A stretch of 64,000 bases of DNA from Siphonodentalium dalli (GCA_032622095.1 CP136065.1:39685503-39749502); one strand, 5' to 3'. Counted from the stretch's first letter, positions 11,046-23,260 are shown. Numbers and translations: made by a program. Notes: generated from the letters alone by a model not told the origin.

Positions 11046-12083
11046 CACACAATACAGCCCTTCTACCAAACTCCATACAGCGCCCTCTACGTTACCACTG
11101 CGATATAGCACTGCTAGTCTGCTAATAGGATGGTACTTTGTGGACCGATACATCTATTATTACATATATATCGTCGGAACTATATTTAGTCACCTATTAT
11201 CTTATTTTTACCACCAAAAGTTTGCAATAATGGTAATTCTTTCGGTATTGATAAGAACAACATGAACTGAACCAGGCATAGACAATTTTAATCCTGAAAC
11301 ATAAGAACTAAGAACACGTAAGAAATCCTTACCAAATGTCCTTATGGCAGTGGTATCTCAGCGGAGCGATGGGAGATATCTCTGCCTGGAGTTTGCCCTT
11401 CTACAGCCACGTTCCTGCATGGCGAGTACCCAACTCTGCGATATTAGAAGAAGCCAATTGGTATTCACCGAGTACAAGATCCGATTGGGTTAGTTGTTGC
11501 CTTTCTCTTATCTCGTTAACAAACTGGATTGATCCAGCCTAAGTGGAGATATTGCAGCGTATTGCAAAGGCACCCACTCATTGTGCATGGCTAATAAATG
11601 CCCCCACACACCGCTATCATAGCACGCGAATGTCATCTTAATGCGCAGCTGCGAATGTTAAACTGTCACCACTCGCCCATCTCACTCAAATTTAGCATGC
11701 TTTACGGCATTTCATCATTGCATCGTTTCTGTGTAATCTCGCAGATGATATTACCATGGAGGGCACCCGCTCATGCTCCGGAGTATTAATGGACAAACAA
11801 CGACTGCTTGATCATTAATCCAAGTGGAAACACAGCGGCTCGTTACCGGAAGGTCTGCGAAGTAATTTCTCCTTTAAAAGTGCTTAGATTGGAGACCGCA
11901 TGAGCAGATCGAGATGTGGGGTGGGGTAGCTTGTCGTGTCTCACAGGCACATCCAATCTTGTACTTTTTAACAGTTAAATATTTCATATGCGAAACATAA
12001 AATTTGAACAGCAGTTGACAACAGACTCCGCTTCGGGAGTAGTAACCCTTTAATGACGGGAGCTTCCTCAATTCTTGCGAAAA
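11046..12083. other. Unassigned spacer with a dispersed repeat at about 11670-11760
   Basis: The block around GCATGCTTTACGGCATTTC and CATTGCATCGTTTCT (about 11670-11745) recurs at about 18600-18660. Nothing else recognised. Confidence 0.5.
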
Positions 12084-12099
12084 CCCTGTGCCAATGCAT

Positions 12100-12513
12100 G
12101 TGTGTATGTGTGTTATAGACTCGAAAACTGCTCGACCGATCCGACTCGAATTTGGTATGTAGGTCTACTTTGATCAATATGGAAACAATATGGACGGGTC
12201 CAATTTCACGTGCGATCGTGTCTTTGTCCTTGATTTTGACCTCACTCATATACGCGCAAATAGGCATGATTCTGGACCTCGACCGAGCCGACTCGAATTT
12301 GGTATGTAGATCTACTTTGATCCCGGGAACAATATGGACGGGTCCAATTTCACGTGCGACCGTGTCAATGACCTTGACCTCGCTCATATACGCTCATATA
12401 GGCGTGTTTCTGGACCGATCGAACAAACGTTTGTCCAGACGCTGTATATTCTGCCCAGACGGAGGCGACCACAAAGAAATCCGTATATAGCCCGGACGAA
12501 GTCGGGCACTCAG
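12100..12513 (+). mobile_element. Helitron-like non-autonomous element with two 148-bp repeats, copy 1
   Basis: Two tandem units start at 12131 and 12279 (148 bp apart), each with CGACTCGAATTTGGTATGTA and GGACGGGTCCAATTTCACGT. The 3' end carries a small hairpin (CCCGGACGAAGTCGGG) followed by GCACTCAGCTA. The homologous copy at 36987-37428 ends in CTAG after the same hairpin. Hairpin plus CTRR-like end plus tandem core resembles the Helitron-like pearl/HINE type elements known from bivalves. No Rep/helicase is present, so this remains inference. Confidence 0.5.
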
Positions 12514-12682
12514 CTATTTTTATAATTGTTAAAAAATGTAAGAAAAAATGAAAAAAAATGAAAAATTATTGTTAAAGAATGTAAGAAATAATGATAAAAA
12601 ATAATGAAAATTGTTAAAGAATGTAAGAAAATAATCATCAGAAAATGATAAAAATTGTTAAAGAATGTAAGAAAAAATGAAA
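12514..12682. repeat. AT-rich degenerate tandem (about 24 bp)
   Basis: Units of the type GTTAAAGAATGTAAGAAAAA followed by A/T-rich filler. The same core is found inside the palindromic elements at 19110-19175, 19905-19970, 51740-51785, 54210-54270 and, inverted, 59690-59995. Confidence 0.8.
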
Positions 12683-12819
12683 GCCAATGCTTTATTTTAT
12701 ATATGACCTATGGTCGACTCGCATATATAAGAGAATGCATTTGACACAGGGTCGATTATAATGTTGCGCCAGCGCAGCTCCTGCCATGAAATTGACAAAC
12801 GACTATTGACAGAGACAAT

Positions 12820-15800
12820 CATGACTATAGAGTGTCTCCATGGCTAGACGGTCTCCATGACTAGAGTGTCTCCATGGCTAGAGTGTCTCCATGGCTAGAG
12901 GGTCTCCATGGCTAGAGTGTCTCCATGACTAGATGGTATCCATGGCTAGAGGGTCTCCATGACTAGATGGTCTACATGACTAGATGGTCTACATGGCTAG
13001 AGTGTCTCCATGGCTAGACGGTCTCCATGACTAGAGTGTCTCCATGACTAGAGTGTCTCCATGACTAGAGTGTCTCCATGACTAGAGTGTCTCCATGGCT
13101 AGAGTGTCTCCATGACTAGAGTGTCTCCATGGCTAGACGGTCTCCATGACTAGAGTGTCTCCATGACTAGAGTGTCTCCATGACTAGAGTGTCTCCATGA
13201 CTAGAGTGTCTCCATGGCTAGAGTGTCTCCATGACTAGAGTGTCTCCATGGCTAGAGTGTCTCCATGGCTAGAGTGTCTCCATGGCTAGAGTGTCTCCAT
13301 GACTAGAGGGTCTCCATGACTAGAGTGTCTACATGGCTAGAGTGTCTCCATGACTAGAGTGTCTCCATGGCTAGAGTGTCTCCATGACTAGAGTGTCTCC
13401 ATGACTAGAGTGTCTCCATGGCTAGAGTGTCTCCATGGCTAGACGGTCTCCATGACTAGAGTGTCTCCATGGCTAGAGTGTCTCCATGACTAGATGGTAT
13501 CCATGGGTAGATGGTCTCCATGACTAGAGTGTCTCCATGACTAGAGTGTCTCCATGGCTAGAGTGTCTCCATGACTAGAGTGTCTCCATGGCTAGAGTGT
13601 CTCCATGGCTAGAGTGTCTCCATGGCTAGAGTGTCTCCATGACTAGATGGTATCCATGGGTAGATGGTCTCCATGACTAGAGTGTCTCCATGGCTAGAGT
13701 GTCTCCATGGCTAGAGTGTCTCCATGGCTAGAGTGTCTCCATGACTAGAGTGTCTCCGTGGCTAGAGTGTCTCCATGGCTAGAGGGTCTCCATGACTAGA
13801 GTGTCTCCATGGCTGGAGTGTCTCCATGGCTAGAGTGTCTCCATGGCTAGAGTGTCTCCATGACTAGATGGTATCCATGGCTAGATGGTCTACATGGCTA
13901 GAGTGTCTCCATGGCTAGAGTGTCTCCATGGCTAGAGTGTCTCCATGGCTAGAGTGTCTCCATGACTAGATGGTATCCATGGCTAGATGGTCTCCATGAC
14001 TAGAGTGTCTCCATGACTAGATGGTATCCATGGCTAGATGGTCTACATGGATAGAGTGTCTCCATGGCTAGAGGGTCTCCATGACTAGAGTGTCTCCATG
14101 ACTAGATGGTATCCATGGCTAGATGGTATCCATGGCTAGAGTGTCTCCATGGCTAGAGGGTCTCCATGACTAGAGTGTCTCCATGGCTGGAGTGTCTCCA
14201 TGGCTAGAGTGTCTCCATGGCTAGAGTGTCTCCATGACTAGATGGTATCCATGGCTAGATGGTCTACATGGCTAGAGTGTCTCCATGGCTAGAGTGTCTC
14301 CATGGCTAGAGTGTCTCCATGGCTAGAGTGTCTCCATGACTAGATGGTATCCATGGCTAGATGGTCTCCATGGCTAGAGTGTCTCCATGACTAGATGGTA
14401 TCCATGGCTAGATGGTCTACATGGCTAGAGTGTCTCCATGGCTAGAGTGTCTCCATGGCTAGAGTGTCTCCATGGCTAGAGTGTCTCCATGACTAGATGG
14501 TATCCATGGCTAGATGGTCTCCATGGCTAGAGTGTCTCCATGACTAGAGTGTCTCCATGGCTAGAGTGTCTCCATGACTAGAGTGTCTCCATGGCTAGAG
14601 TGTCTCCATGACTAGATGGTATCCATGGCTAGAGGGTCTCCATGACTAGAGTGTCTCCATGACTAGAGTGTCTCCATGGCTAGAGTGTCTCCATGACTAG
14701 AGTGTCTCCATGGCTAGAGTGTCTCCGTGGCTAGAGTGTCTCCATGACTAGATGGTATCCATGGCTAGAGTGTCTCCATGGCTAGAGTGTCTCCATGGCT
14801 AGAGGGTCTCCATGACTAGAGTGTCTCCATGGCTGGAGTGTCTCCATGGCTAGAGTGTCTCTGTGGCTAGAGTGTCTCCATGGCTAGAGGGTCTCCATGA
14901 CTAGAGTGTCTCCATGGCTGGAGTGTCTCCATGGCTAGAGTGTCTCCGTGGCTAGAGTGTCTCCATGGCTAGAGGGTCTCCATGACTAGAGTGTCTCCAT
15001 GGCTGGAGTGTCTCCATGGCTAGAGGGTCTCCATGACTAGAGTGTCTCCATGACTAGAGTGTCTCCATGACTAGATGGTATCCATGGCTAGAGTGTCTCC
15101 ATGACTAGAGTGTCTCCATGACTAGAGTGTCTCCATGACTAGAGTGTCTCCATGACTAGAGTGTCTCCATGACTAGAGTGTCTCCATGACTAGAGTGTCT
15201 CCATGGCTAGAGTGTCTCCATGACTAGATGGAATCCATGGCTAGAGTGTCTCCATGACTAGAGTGTCTCCATGGCTAGAGTGTCTCCATGGCTAGAGTGT
15301 CTCCATGACTAGAGTGTCTCCATGGCTGGAGTGTCTCCATGACTAGAGTGTCTCCATGACTAGAGTGTCTCCATGGCTAGAGTGTCTCCATGGCTAGAGT
15401 GTCTCCATGACTAGAGTGTCTCCATGGCTAGAGTGTCTCCATGACTAGAGTGTCTCCATGGCTAGAGTGTCTCCATGGCTAGAGTGTCTCCATGGCTAGA
15501 GTGTCTCCATGACTAGAGTGTCTCCATGACTAGAGTGTCTCCATGGCTAGAGTGTCTCCATGACTAGAGTGTCTCCATGGCTAGAGTGTCTCCATGGCTA
15601 GAGTGTCTCCATGACTAGAGTGTCTCCATGACTAGAGTGTCTCCATGACTAGATGGTATCCATGGCTAGAGTGTCTCCATGACTAGATGGTATCCATGGC
15701 TAGAGTGTCTCCATGACTAGATGGTATCCATGGCTAGAGTGTCTCCATGGCTAGAGTGTCTCCATGGCTAGAGTGTCTCCATGACTAGAGGGTCTCCATG

Positions 15801-18212
15801 ACTAGATGGTATCCATGGCTAGAGTGTCTCCATGACTAGATGGTATCCATGGCTAGATGGTATCCATGGCTAGAGTGTCTCCATGACTAGAGTGTCTCCA
15901 TGACTAGATGGTCTCCATGGCTAGAGTGTCTCCATGACTAGATGGTATCCATGGCTAGAGTGTCTCCATGACTAGAGTGTCTCCATGACTAGATGGTCTC
16001 CATGGCTAGAGTGTCTCCATGACTAGAGTGTCTCCATGGCTAGAGTGTCTCCATGGCTAGAGTGTCTCCATGGCTAGAGTGTCTCCATGGCTAGAGTGTC
16101 TCCATGGCTAGAGTGTCTCCATGGCTAGAGTGTCTCCATGGCTAGAGTGTCTCCATGACTAGAGTGTCTCCATGGCTAGAGTGTCTCCATGACTAGAGTG
16201 TCTCCATGACTAGAGTGTCTCCATGACTAGAGTGTCTCCATGACTAGAGTGTCTCCATGACTAGAGTGTCTCCATGACTAGAGTGTCTCCATGGCTAGAG
16301 TGTCTCCATGACTAGATGGTCTACATGGCTAGAGTGTCTCCATGACTAGATGGTCTACATGGCTAGAGTGTCTCCATGACTAGAGTGTCTCCATGGCTAG
16401 AGTGTCTCCATGACTAGAGTGTCTCCATGGCTAGAGTGTCTCCATGACTAGAGTGTCTCCATGACTAGAGTGTCTCCATGGCTAGAGTGTCTCCATGACT
16501 AGAGTGTCTCCATGACTAGAGTGTCTCCATGGCTAGAGTGTCTCCATGACTAGATGGTCTACATGGCTAGAGTGTCTCCATGACTAGAGTGTCTCCATGA
16601 CTAGAGTGTCTCCATGACTAGAGTGTCTCCATGACTAGAGTGTCTCCATGGCTAGAGTGTCTCCATGACTAGATGGTCTACATGGCTAGAGTGTCTCCAT
16701 GACTAGAGTGTCTCCATGACTAGAGTGTCTCCATGGCTAGAGTGTCTCCATGACTAGAGTGTCTCCATGACTAGAGTGTCTCCATGACTAGAGTGTCTCC
16801 ATGACTAGAGTGTCTCCATGGCTAGAGTGTCTCCATGACTAGATGGTCTACATGGCTAGAGTGTCTCCATGACTAGATGGTATCCATGGCTAGAGTGTCT
16901 CCATGACTAGATGGTATCCATGGCTAGATGGTATCCATGGCTAGAGTGTCTCCATGACTAGAGTGTCTCCATGACTAGATGGTCTCCATGGCTAGAGTGT
17001 CTCCATGACTAGATGGTATCCATGGCTAGAGTGTCTCCATGACTAGAGTGTCTCCATGACTAGATGGTCTCCATGGCTAGAGTGTCTCCATGACTAGAGT
17101 GTCTCCATGGCTAGAGTGTCTCCATGGCTAGAGTGTCTCCATGGCTAGAGTGTCTCCATGGCTAGAGTGTCTCCATGGCTAGAGTGTCTCCATGGCTAGA
17201 GTGTCTCCATGACTAGAGTGTCTCCATGGCTAGAGTGTCTCCATGACTAGAGTGTCTCCATGACTAGAGTGTCTCCATGACTAGAGTGTCTCCATGACTA
17301 GAGTGTCTCCATGGCTAGAGTGTCTCCATGACTAGATGGTCTACATGGCTAGAGTGTCTCCATGACTAGATGGTCTACATGGCTAGAGTGTCTCCATGAC
17401 TAGAGTGTCTCCATGGCTAGAGTGTCTCCATGACTAGAGTGTCTCCATGGCTAGAGTGTCTCCATGACTAGAGTGTCTCCATGACTAGAGTGTCTCCATG
17501 GCTAGAGTGTCTCCATGACTAGATGGTCTACATGGCTAGAGTGTCTCCATGACTAGAGTGTCTCCATGGCTAGAGTGTCTCCATGACTAGAGTGTCTCCA
17601 TGACTAGAGTGTCTCCATGACTAGAGTGTCTCCATGACTAGAGTGTCTCCATGGCTAGAGTGTCTCCATGACTAGATGGTCTACATGGCTAGAGTGTCTC
17701 CATGACTAGAGTGTCTCCATGGCTAGAGGGTCTCCATGACTAGAGTGTCTCCATGGCTGGAGTGTCTCCATGGCTAGAGTGTCTCCGTGGCTAGAGTGTC
17801 TCCATGGCTAGAGGGTCTCCATGACTAGAGTGTCTCCATGGCTGGAGTGTCTCCATGACTAGAGGGTCTCCATGGCTAGAGGGTCTCCATGGCTAGATGG
17901 TATCCATGGCTAGAGTGTCTACATGGCTAGAGTGTCTCCATGGCTAGAGGGTCTCCATGGCTAGAGGGTCTCCATGGCTAGATGGTCTCCATGGCTAGAG
18001 GGTCTCCATGGCTAGGGGGTCTCCATTGCTAGAGAGTCTCCATGGCTATATGGTCTCCATGGCTAGAGGGACTCCATGGCTAGAGTGTCTCCATGGCCAG
18101 GGGGTCTTCATGGCTAGAGTTTCTCCATGGCTAGAGTGTCTCCATGGCTAGAGGGTATCCATTGCTAGATGGTCTCCATGGCTAGAGTGTCGCCATGGCT
18201 AGAGGGTCTCCG
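12820..18212. repeat. 17-bp satellite array, 5.4 kb, about 317 units
   Basis: The unit is TCTCCATGRCTAGAGKG, mainly varying at GGCT/GACT and AGTG/AGGG, with rarer units TATCC, CTACA and GATGG. A stretch beginning near 15841 recurs near 16912 (offset 1071 bp, 63 units). Farther along the same two blocks align at offset 1020 (16261 versus 17281), so three units were lost or gained between them. A smaller repeat of offset 374 (22 units) links 13861 and 14235. The array degenerates at its right end (17900-18212). No protein frame persists. Confidence 0.98.
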
Positions 18213-19034
18213 TTGTAAAATATTAGGCTCTTGAACAAAATTAAATCAACAAGTCCGATTTTGGATTGGAGCACTCTAACTGGTACCTCAAACTGTTACT
18301 GGTATTTTCAACCTAAGACCCTTGAAATCGCCGATTTCCGATTACTAGAAATTGAACCAGCTTTGGTATCGCTCAGCAGCTTTTTCCAGCCGGTCCAAAA
18401 AGATATTTCATACAAAACACTGATTGGAATGGGGTATAGTTTTGTGTATACAGGGACGTGTCTGGATGGTTTCTGATGGGGTGTCCGTCTTGGCACTTTC
18501 AACTGCATACCCCTTGAACCAGACCGAAATTTTGAAATGATGAAAATTTAATGTCCAAAAACATTGACATAAAGTGATTGGAAAACGCCATCTTTCGTCA
18601 ATCTCATTCAGATTTAGCGTGCTTTACGGCGTTTCGTCATTGCATCGTTTCTATGTTATATCGGATGTGGAATATGATCTCTATACGGGCATATCTAGAG
18701 TGGTGATTCATGGCATGATTTATAGGAAACCAAAGACAAATTATCTCTTCGTGTTTGTGATCTCCAGTGCAGTGTTTGCATGTTGAGGTGGACGGCGCAT
18801 TACGTTGTCATTATTTTAAGCCGTGCACCCCTGAAGCGATGGCGTAGCTGATTCGATTCCAGATAAACGACAATTTGTTATCCACGAATTGCAAAATGTT
18901 ACCTTTAATTCGTCCATCTGGATTGTTTGTTATTATAGTTGCTAACAAGTCATCGGTGGTTTTTGACGCACGGCGGAGCAATTTTCCAGTGAAATTAACC
19001 ATTTCGCGGGAGCTGCCCTGATTATTTGCGAAAA
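18213..19034. other. Spacer with fragments of dispersed repeats
   Basis: About 18325-18405 (CCGATTTCCGATTACTAGAA..., CAGCTTTTTCCAGCCGGT) recurs at 23575-23645. About 18600-18660 recurs at 11690. About 18665-18745 (GGCATGATTTATAGGAAACC) resembles the right arm of the fold-back at 50421-50923. Short open frames here are not convincing. Confidence 0.55.
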
Positions 19035-19180
19035 CCCTGTGCCAATGCACTCTCTTATATATGCGTGTCGACCATAGGTCGCCTCGCATATATAAGAGAA
19101 TGCATTGGCCAAACAATTTTTTTATTATTTTTTATAATTGTTAAAGAATGTAAGAAAACAAATGAAAAAAAAACAATAAA
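19035..19180. mobile_element. Single 69-bp palindrome with AT-rich core
   Basis: CCCTGT (19035) is followed by the palindrome at 19041-19109 (arms GCCAATGCACTCTCTTATAT and complement), then by the AT-rich GTTAAAGAATGTAAG core. The second palindrome of the pair is missing. The unit is bracketed by near-identical 30-bp direct repeats (TTTTCCAGTGAAATTAACCA at about 18979 and TTTTCCAGGGAAATTAACCA at about 19183). Confidence 0.75.
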
Positions 19181-19796
19181 AGTTTTCCAGGGAAATTAAC
19201 CATTGCGCGGTCTTCTTCCGTGCACATTGTTGAAAAACATAACGTTGTGAAATGCCTTGGGGCTGAAACGACCATGAATCCAAATATAATTCTTCCGCTG
19301 ACATGTGTTCGAATCATTATAAATGCATATACTGCAATTAGAGGCTTTACATTAGTTCGCTTACAATATGGCCCCACCTGACACCAATTAAATCTCTCAT
19401 CCAAGGAACACGTTAAGAATTGTCTTCGTTTACTCATGCGCTTCGAGTTTACATTGATTCATGCAAAATGCATACGCGTGCTTTCGCTGCTTGGTAAAGG
19501 ACAACGTGATCAATCTCCACATATTATATTAGGATCATTGAGATGCAACACATGTAAGCATATAAAATCTTCGCACGGACTCGATCAAGGTTCGATATCA
19601 GTTGCTTAAAGATGCACGGCACGAGTTGACATTAAATTTGTCTAACTTTCCAAAGGTAAATCAGCTAACCATGCAGGCAGGGCAATATTTGCAAGCACCA
19701 TCATAATGAAATGCACATGCGTCGTGATAAATCACAGAAGCATGCATCAACTTTATGTTGAGAACGAGTACAAACGATCGTAATTGGGAGCGCTCT
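19181..19796. other. Unassigned spacer
   Basis: Apart from the direct repeat at about 19183-19214, nothing recognised. The minus-strand frame 19141-19437 overlaps the palindrome core and is rejected. Confidence 0.5.
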
Positions 19797-20196
19797 TTAA
19801 CCCTTTACCCAACAGAAGGGCCCTGTGCCAATGCATTCTCTTATATATGCGAGTCGACCATAGGTCGCCTCGCATATATAAGAGAATGCATTGGCTTAAC
19901 ACATTACAAATTATAAAATTGTTAAAGAATGTAAGAAAAAATGGTAAAAAGTGTTAAAAAAAGATTTTTTTTAGGCCAATGCATTCTCTTATATATGCGA
20001 GGCGACCTATGGTCGACTCGCATATATAAGAGAATGCATTGGCACAGGGCATAACTATAACCATCACAATGTGGTCAATCAGCCGGTTCCAATGATATCC
20101 ATATTTGTATGGTTTTATTGAGACAGACCGAAGATATTTTAGGCTGTTGAAGCTTTATTTGGCCGGTTTTGGCCGGTTTGTTGGGTAAAGGGTTAA
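19797..20196. mobile_element. 392-bp TTAA MITE with paired 69-bp palindromes, copy 1
   Basis: The element occupies 19801-20192 between TTAA at 19797-19800 and 20193-20196. The ends are CCCTTTACCCAACA and TGTTGGGTAAAGGG, perfect 14-bp inverted repeats of piggyBac type (CCC start, TTAA target). Inside are two 69-bp palindromes, 19827-19895 and 19975-20043, inverted relative to each other and separated by the AT-rich core. The copy at 54098-54497 has the same length and nearly the same sequence. Non-coding; it must depend on a transposase supplied elsewhere. Confidence 0.9.
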
Positions 20197-22667
20197 AGGT
20201 ACTCAATCCGATTCGATGGTCCCCATATAATCAGATTTCAACAACAACATTTTTAGAAATGCCGCATCATTTATCAGAATCGATTAATTGCCCAAAAATA
20301 ATGCTAACCTCTGTCAACTGTAGTATAAAATTGCCCTAAACGTGATAATTATCAACATCTTGTTCGCCGAAACTTGTCCTTATTATCAATACAAAGCCTC
20401 TTGATTTTAGAGCTATCCATCTTCATCCGCAAGTTGACCCGAGACCATCGGCTCGTCGACTGTTGACTGGCCCACTAATATTTCTTGATGGTGAAAAATA
20501 ATAGATTTCAACAATCGATATCTAATAATTCTGAGCTTTGACAGGTGGGTTCCTCGACTCCAATCAAATATTTTTTACCCCCGAATCCAAATAAATAGTA
20601 ATTGAGGGGCGCTTATTCTGAGTATTCATCTTTAATGTCTACTGCTGTTGGAAACGTAAGCGTGGACGGTTTTTTTTTATCAGAGACGGTCATTGGTCTT
20701 TGCTAGCCTGACAAAAAAGTACTAAAACTGCCCCTTCACAAATAAATATGAATTGAAGACCCGTACCCAGAAACGCTTCTATCAATTAATATTAATTTTA
20801 TTTCGAATATCTTATTATAAAATGAGATGATAAAGTGGGACACTTTATTGTTATATTTTTATAACAGACCATTCAGGCGATATCATATAACGATAGAGAT
20901 CATTAGGGTGTTCCCGTGGCTATCCTCCCAACGTCAATTATCCCAGATTGATTGTTTGTATTGTGTTATTACATACATGTAGTTATAAACGATACTGTCT
21001 AATTGACGTTTATTTGTGAAAAATTACACAATAAAATTTCTGGTCTCTGTTAACAGTAGCTACTAATGTTCGTTAGCCAAACAACCACATGTTTTTAGAC
21101 CAGAAAGTATTCGAAATATAATCAATATTAATGAGTCATATGTAATATTTTATACCCCGGTAACTATATAACACAAGTTTACAAAGAGATAGATCAGCTT
21201 TAACATTATATTTGTACAATTTCATTGAATCATAGTTTCGCGTTTATATATTTATGTATATATAAACTTGTAATTTACCAGAGTAAATGTATTATTGTAC
21301 TGACACATGAACGGAAGTATGTACTGTATTGTATATGTATGTGTTGTTGTGCCTGCCCGATGAACAAATATAGCTGTCCAAATAGAGGGTAATGGACTCT
21401 ATTTATAAATAGAGCGTAATGGACTGGGTATGAGTGATTGGTCTCTTGAGGGTTTATTCATTAAACCAGTGTCTCGAAGCAGTCACGGGATAATGGAAAC
21501 AGGAAATAAATGTCCTACTAATGTGAACAACAGAGTGTCGGGGTGGGCGGCTTCAATTGAATAATTCATGTAAAAAGTCATATTATTTGACCAGCGAAAT
21601 TTTTCTACATTAAAATGACCTTTGTTCCCCGCTTTACCAATGACACAGTTGTCAAATTTCTTGGAACAAGGAGGTTTATATTTCCCTGAACAAATAATTA
21701 ATCTGAGTAACTTCCTGAAACAAGGTCATTGCCTGATGGCGCATACTCAGAGGTCATGCTCTGTGACGCCCCACACCCTACATCTAGTTGGATGAACGTT
21801 GTATACAACTCGTTGGGTGCGATTTTGTTGTGTACTTATTATCAAACAGTTTAGTGCGATGTACACAATTGATTGCGTGAACTGTCTTCTGTGGTAGGTA
21901 TTGCTTTCATACCATATTGGATCAAACCGCCACGCGACCGGGTCATCCCATAGCAGCGCGTTTCGGGTGCGGGCGAGCATGCGAGTTTTTGGCTCCAAAT
22001 ATTTAAAAACAAGATGGACGACTTCGTGCAAAAACTCCTGAGCGACTGGAAAATGGGGCAAGACGTCGTGGATCACCTAGTACAAACGCTATCGCATGCC
22101 AAATGGGGTGGGATGCTGAAAAATCGCAAGCCAATTTGCGCGCGATTTAGTTTGCCGTGTCCCGCGTGACTCAGCATCGCATGCGAATATGTTTCGATTG
22201 TAAAATTCAAAGAAATGTAACTCTAACATACCCGTTATTTAGTAAAAAATCATACCAAAAGAATGACACCACAAAGAGACACGTTTCAAAAACACTATAG
22301 GAAAAATCACTTTTAGGGTGGGTGGGCTGTCTAAGACCTGTCTAAGACCTGTTGGGAAACACAAAATTCAAACTGTTATTGAAGCGCCGCAGGCGCGTTA
22401 AGCAACGTCACCCCTTTTTCAAATTGATATCGAGGCAGTCAGGTCGCGCCAGCGACCGCTGCCGCGGGGGCCTGATGGCTCATAAAAACAACTCTATATA
22501 TAAGCGCCCGCGGCTACCACTTTATAGCATCAAGGGTAGACTGAGCAAATCGAGACGGGATGCTGGTCCCGCCAAACTCTCCAGACGGCATCGACATATC
22601 AAAACGCATGCGATTCTCGCCTATCGTATCCGTATTTGGACGAGATTGTAAGACCATAGCCTGCGTG
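20197..22667. other. Long unassigned region
   Basis: No transposon or gene recognised. A minus-strand frame (21747-22076) and a plus-strand 51-codon frame starting at 22014 overlap. The plus-strand one follows a TATA-like TATTTAAAAA and begins MDDFVQKLLSDW, but it cannot be linked to any exon. The 99-aa arginine-rich frame at 22352-22651 lies over short GC-rich hairpins (GGTCGC-GCCA-GCGACC near 22442) and looks non-coding. Confidence 0.45.
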
Positions 22668-22926
22668 GATAGCTTTACCGGTATAGTATACCTTTGTTAT
22701 AATTATTCTTTGTACGATACACTGATTATGTAGGCTTTATGTATTGAGTGTATATTTATTTATATTTGCCAAATTTTGAAGTTTACAAATTTACACAACT
22801 GCTTACGGCACTAATTTGACTAAAGTAGTACACTCATACACTCAACACATAAAGCCTACATAATCAGTGTATCGTACAACGAATAATTATAACAAAGGTA
22901 TACTATACCGGCAAAGCTACCCACGA
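22668..22926. mobile_element. Fold-back MITE, 83-bp arms
   Basis: The left arm TAGCTTTACCGGTATAGTAT and onward is mirrored almost perfectly by the right arm ending TACCGGCAAAGCTA. Arms match for about 83 bp around a roughly 90-bp AT-rich centre. No clear target duplication. Confidence 0.8.
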
Positions 22927-23260
22927 CGTGTTGCCCCATTTTACTTTCCAATCAACGTTGGGTAAACTTTCCAATCAACAAATGTCATCCAACTCTATCC
23001 AACACCCAACAGTTCAATAAACGTAGATAGGTGCTGTGGGCAATTAACGTTGATTGAGTGTTTTGTGAAATTTCATTCAACACATTGTATAATTAACATA
23101 CAACCGTTGGTAGTAAATATATATGCAACGTTGTGTAAAAGTGTATCCAACAAAATTGTCATGCAACTTTTCACACAACGTAGATAGGTGCTGTGGGCAT
23201 ACAACGGTTGATTGACTGTTGGATAACTTATTATCCAACTATATTTAGGGTGCAATTGTG
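22927..23260. repeat. Region of CAACGTTG-type direct repeats
   Basis: AACGTAGATAGGTGCTGTGG occurs at about 23020 and 23178, each followed by a variant of AACGTTGATTGA and preceded by CAAC-rich sequence. This is a two-copy degenerate repeat of about 158 bp. Confidence 0.65.

Larger units (their letters stand above)
12084..12751. mobile_element. Palindromic element carrying a nested insertion
   Basis: The outer ends are CCCTGTGCCAATGCA (12084) and its mirror TGCATTTGACACAGGG (ending 12751), the same ends that bound the 69-bp palindrome pairs at 19.8, 51.5 and 54.1 kb. The right palindrome (12683-12746) is decayed in one arm. The left palindrome is cut after the first 15 bases, where a Helitron-like repeat (12100-12513) begins. 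The remaining core is the AT-rich tandem typical of this family. Confidence 0.65.

Noticed and set aside
10824-11153. 109-codon minus-strand frame that looks protein-like
   Set aside because: It lies in the right half of a TIR element whose intact copy does not keep a longer frame; no transposase motif seen.
12152-12525. Overlapping plus and minus frames of 112-139 codons
   Set aside because: They arise from the two tandem units of the Helitron-like repeat; the same false frames occur at 37104-37430.
12820-18212. CRISPR-like regular repeat
   Set aside because: The 17-bp units are directly adjacent without unique spacers, in a eukaryotic window; it is a satellite.
21747-22076. 109-codon minus-strand frame
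   Set aside because: No recognisable domain, and it overlaps the opposite short frame at 22014; no splice or promoter support.
22352-22651. 99-codon arginine-rich frame
   Set aside because: Low complexity, overlaps GC-rich hairpins, no domain and no context.
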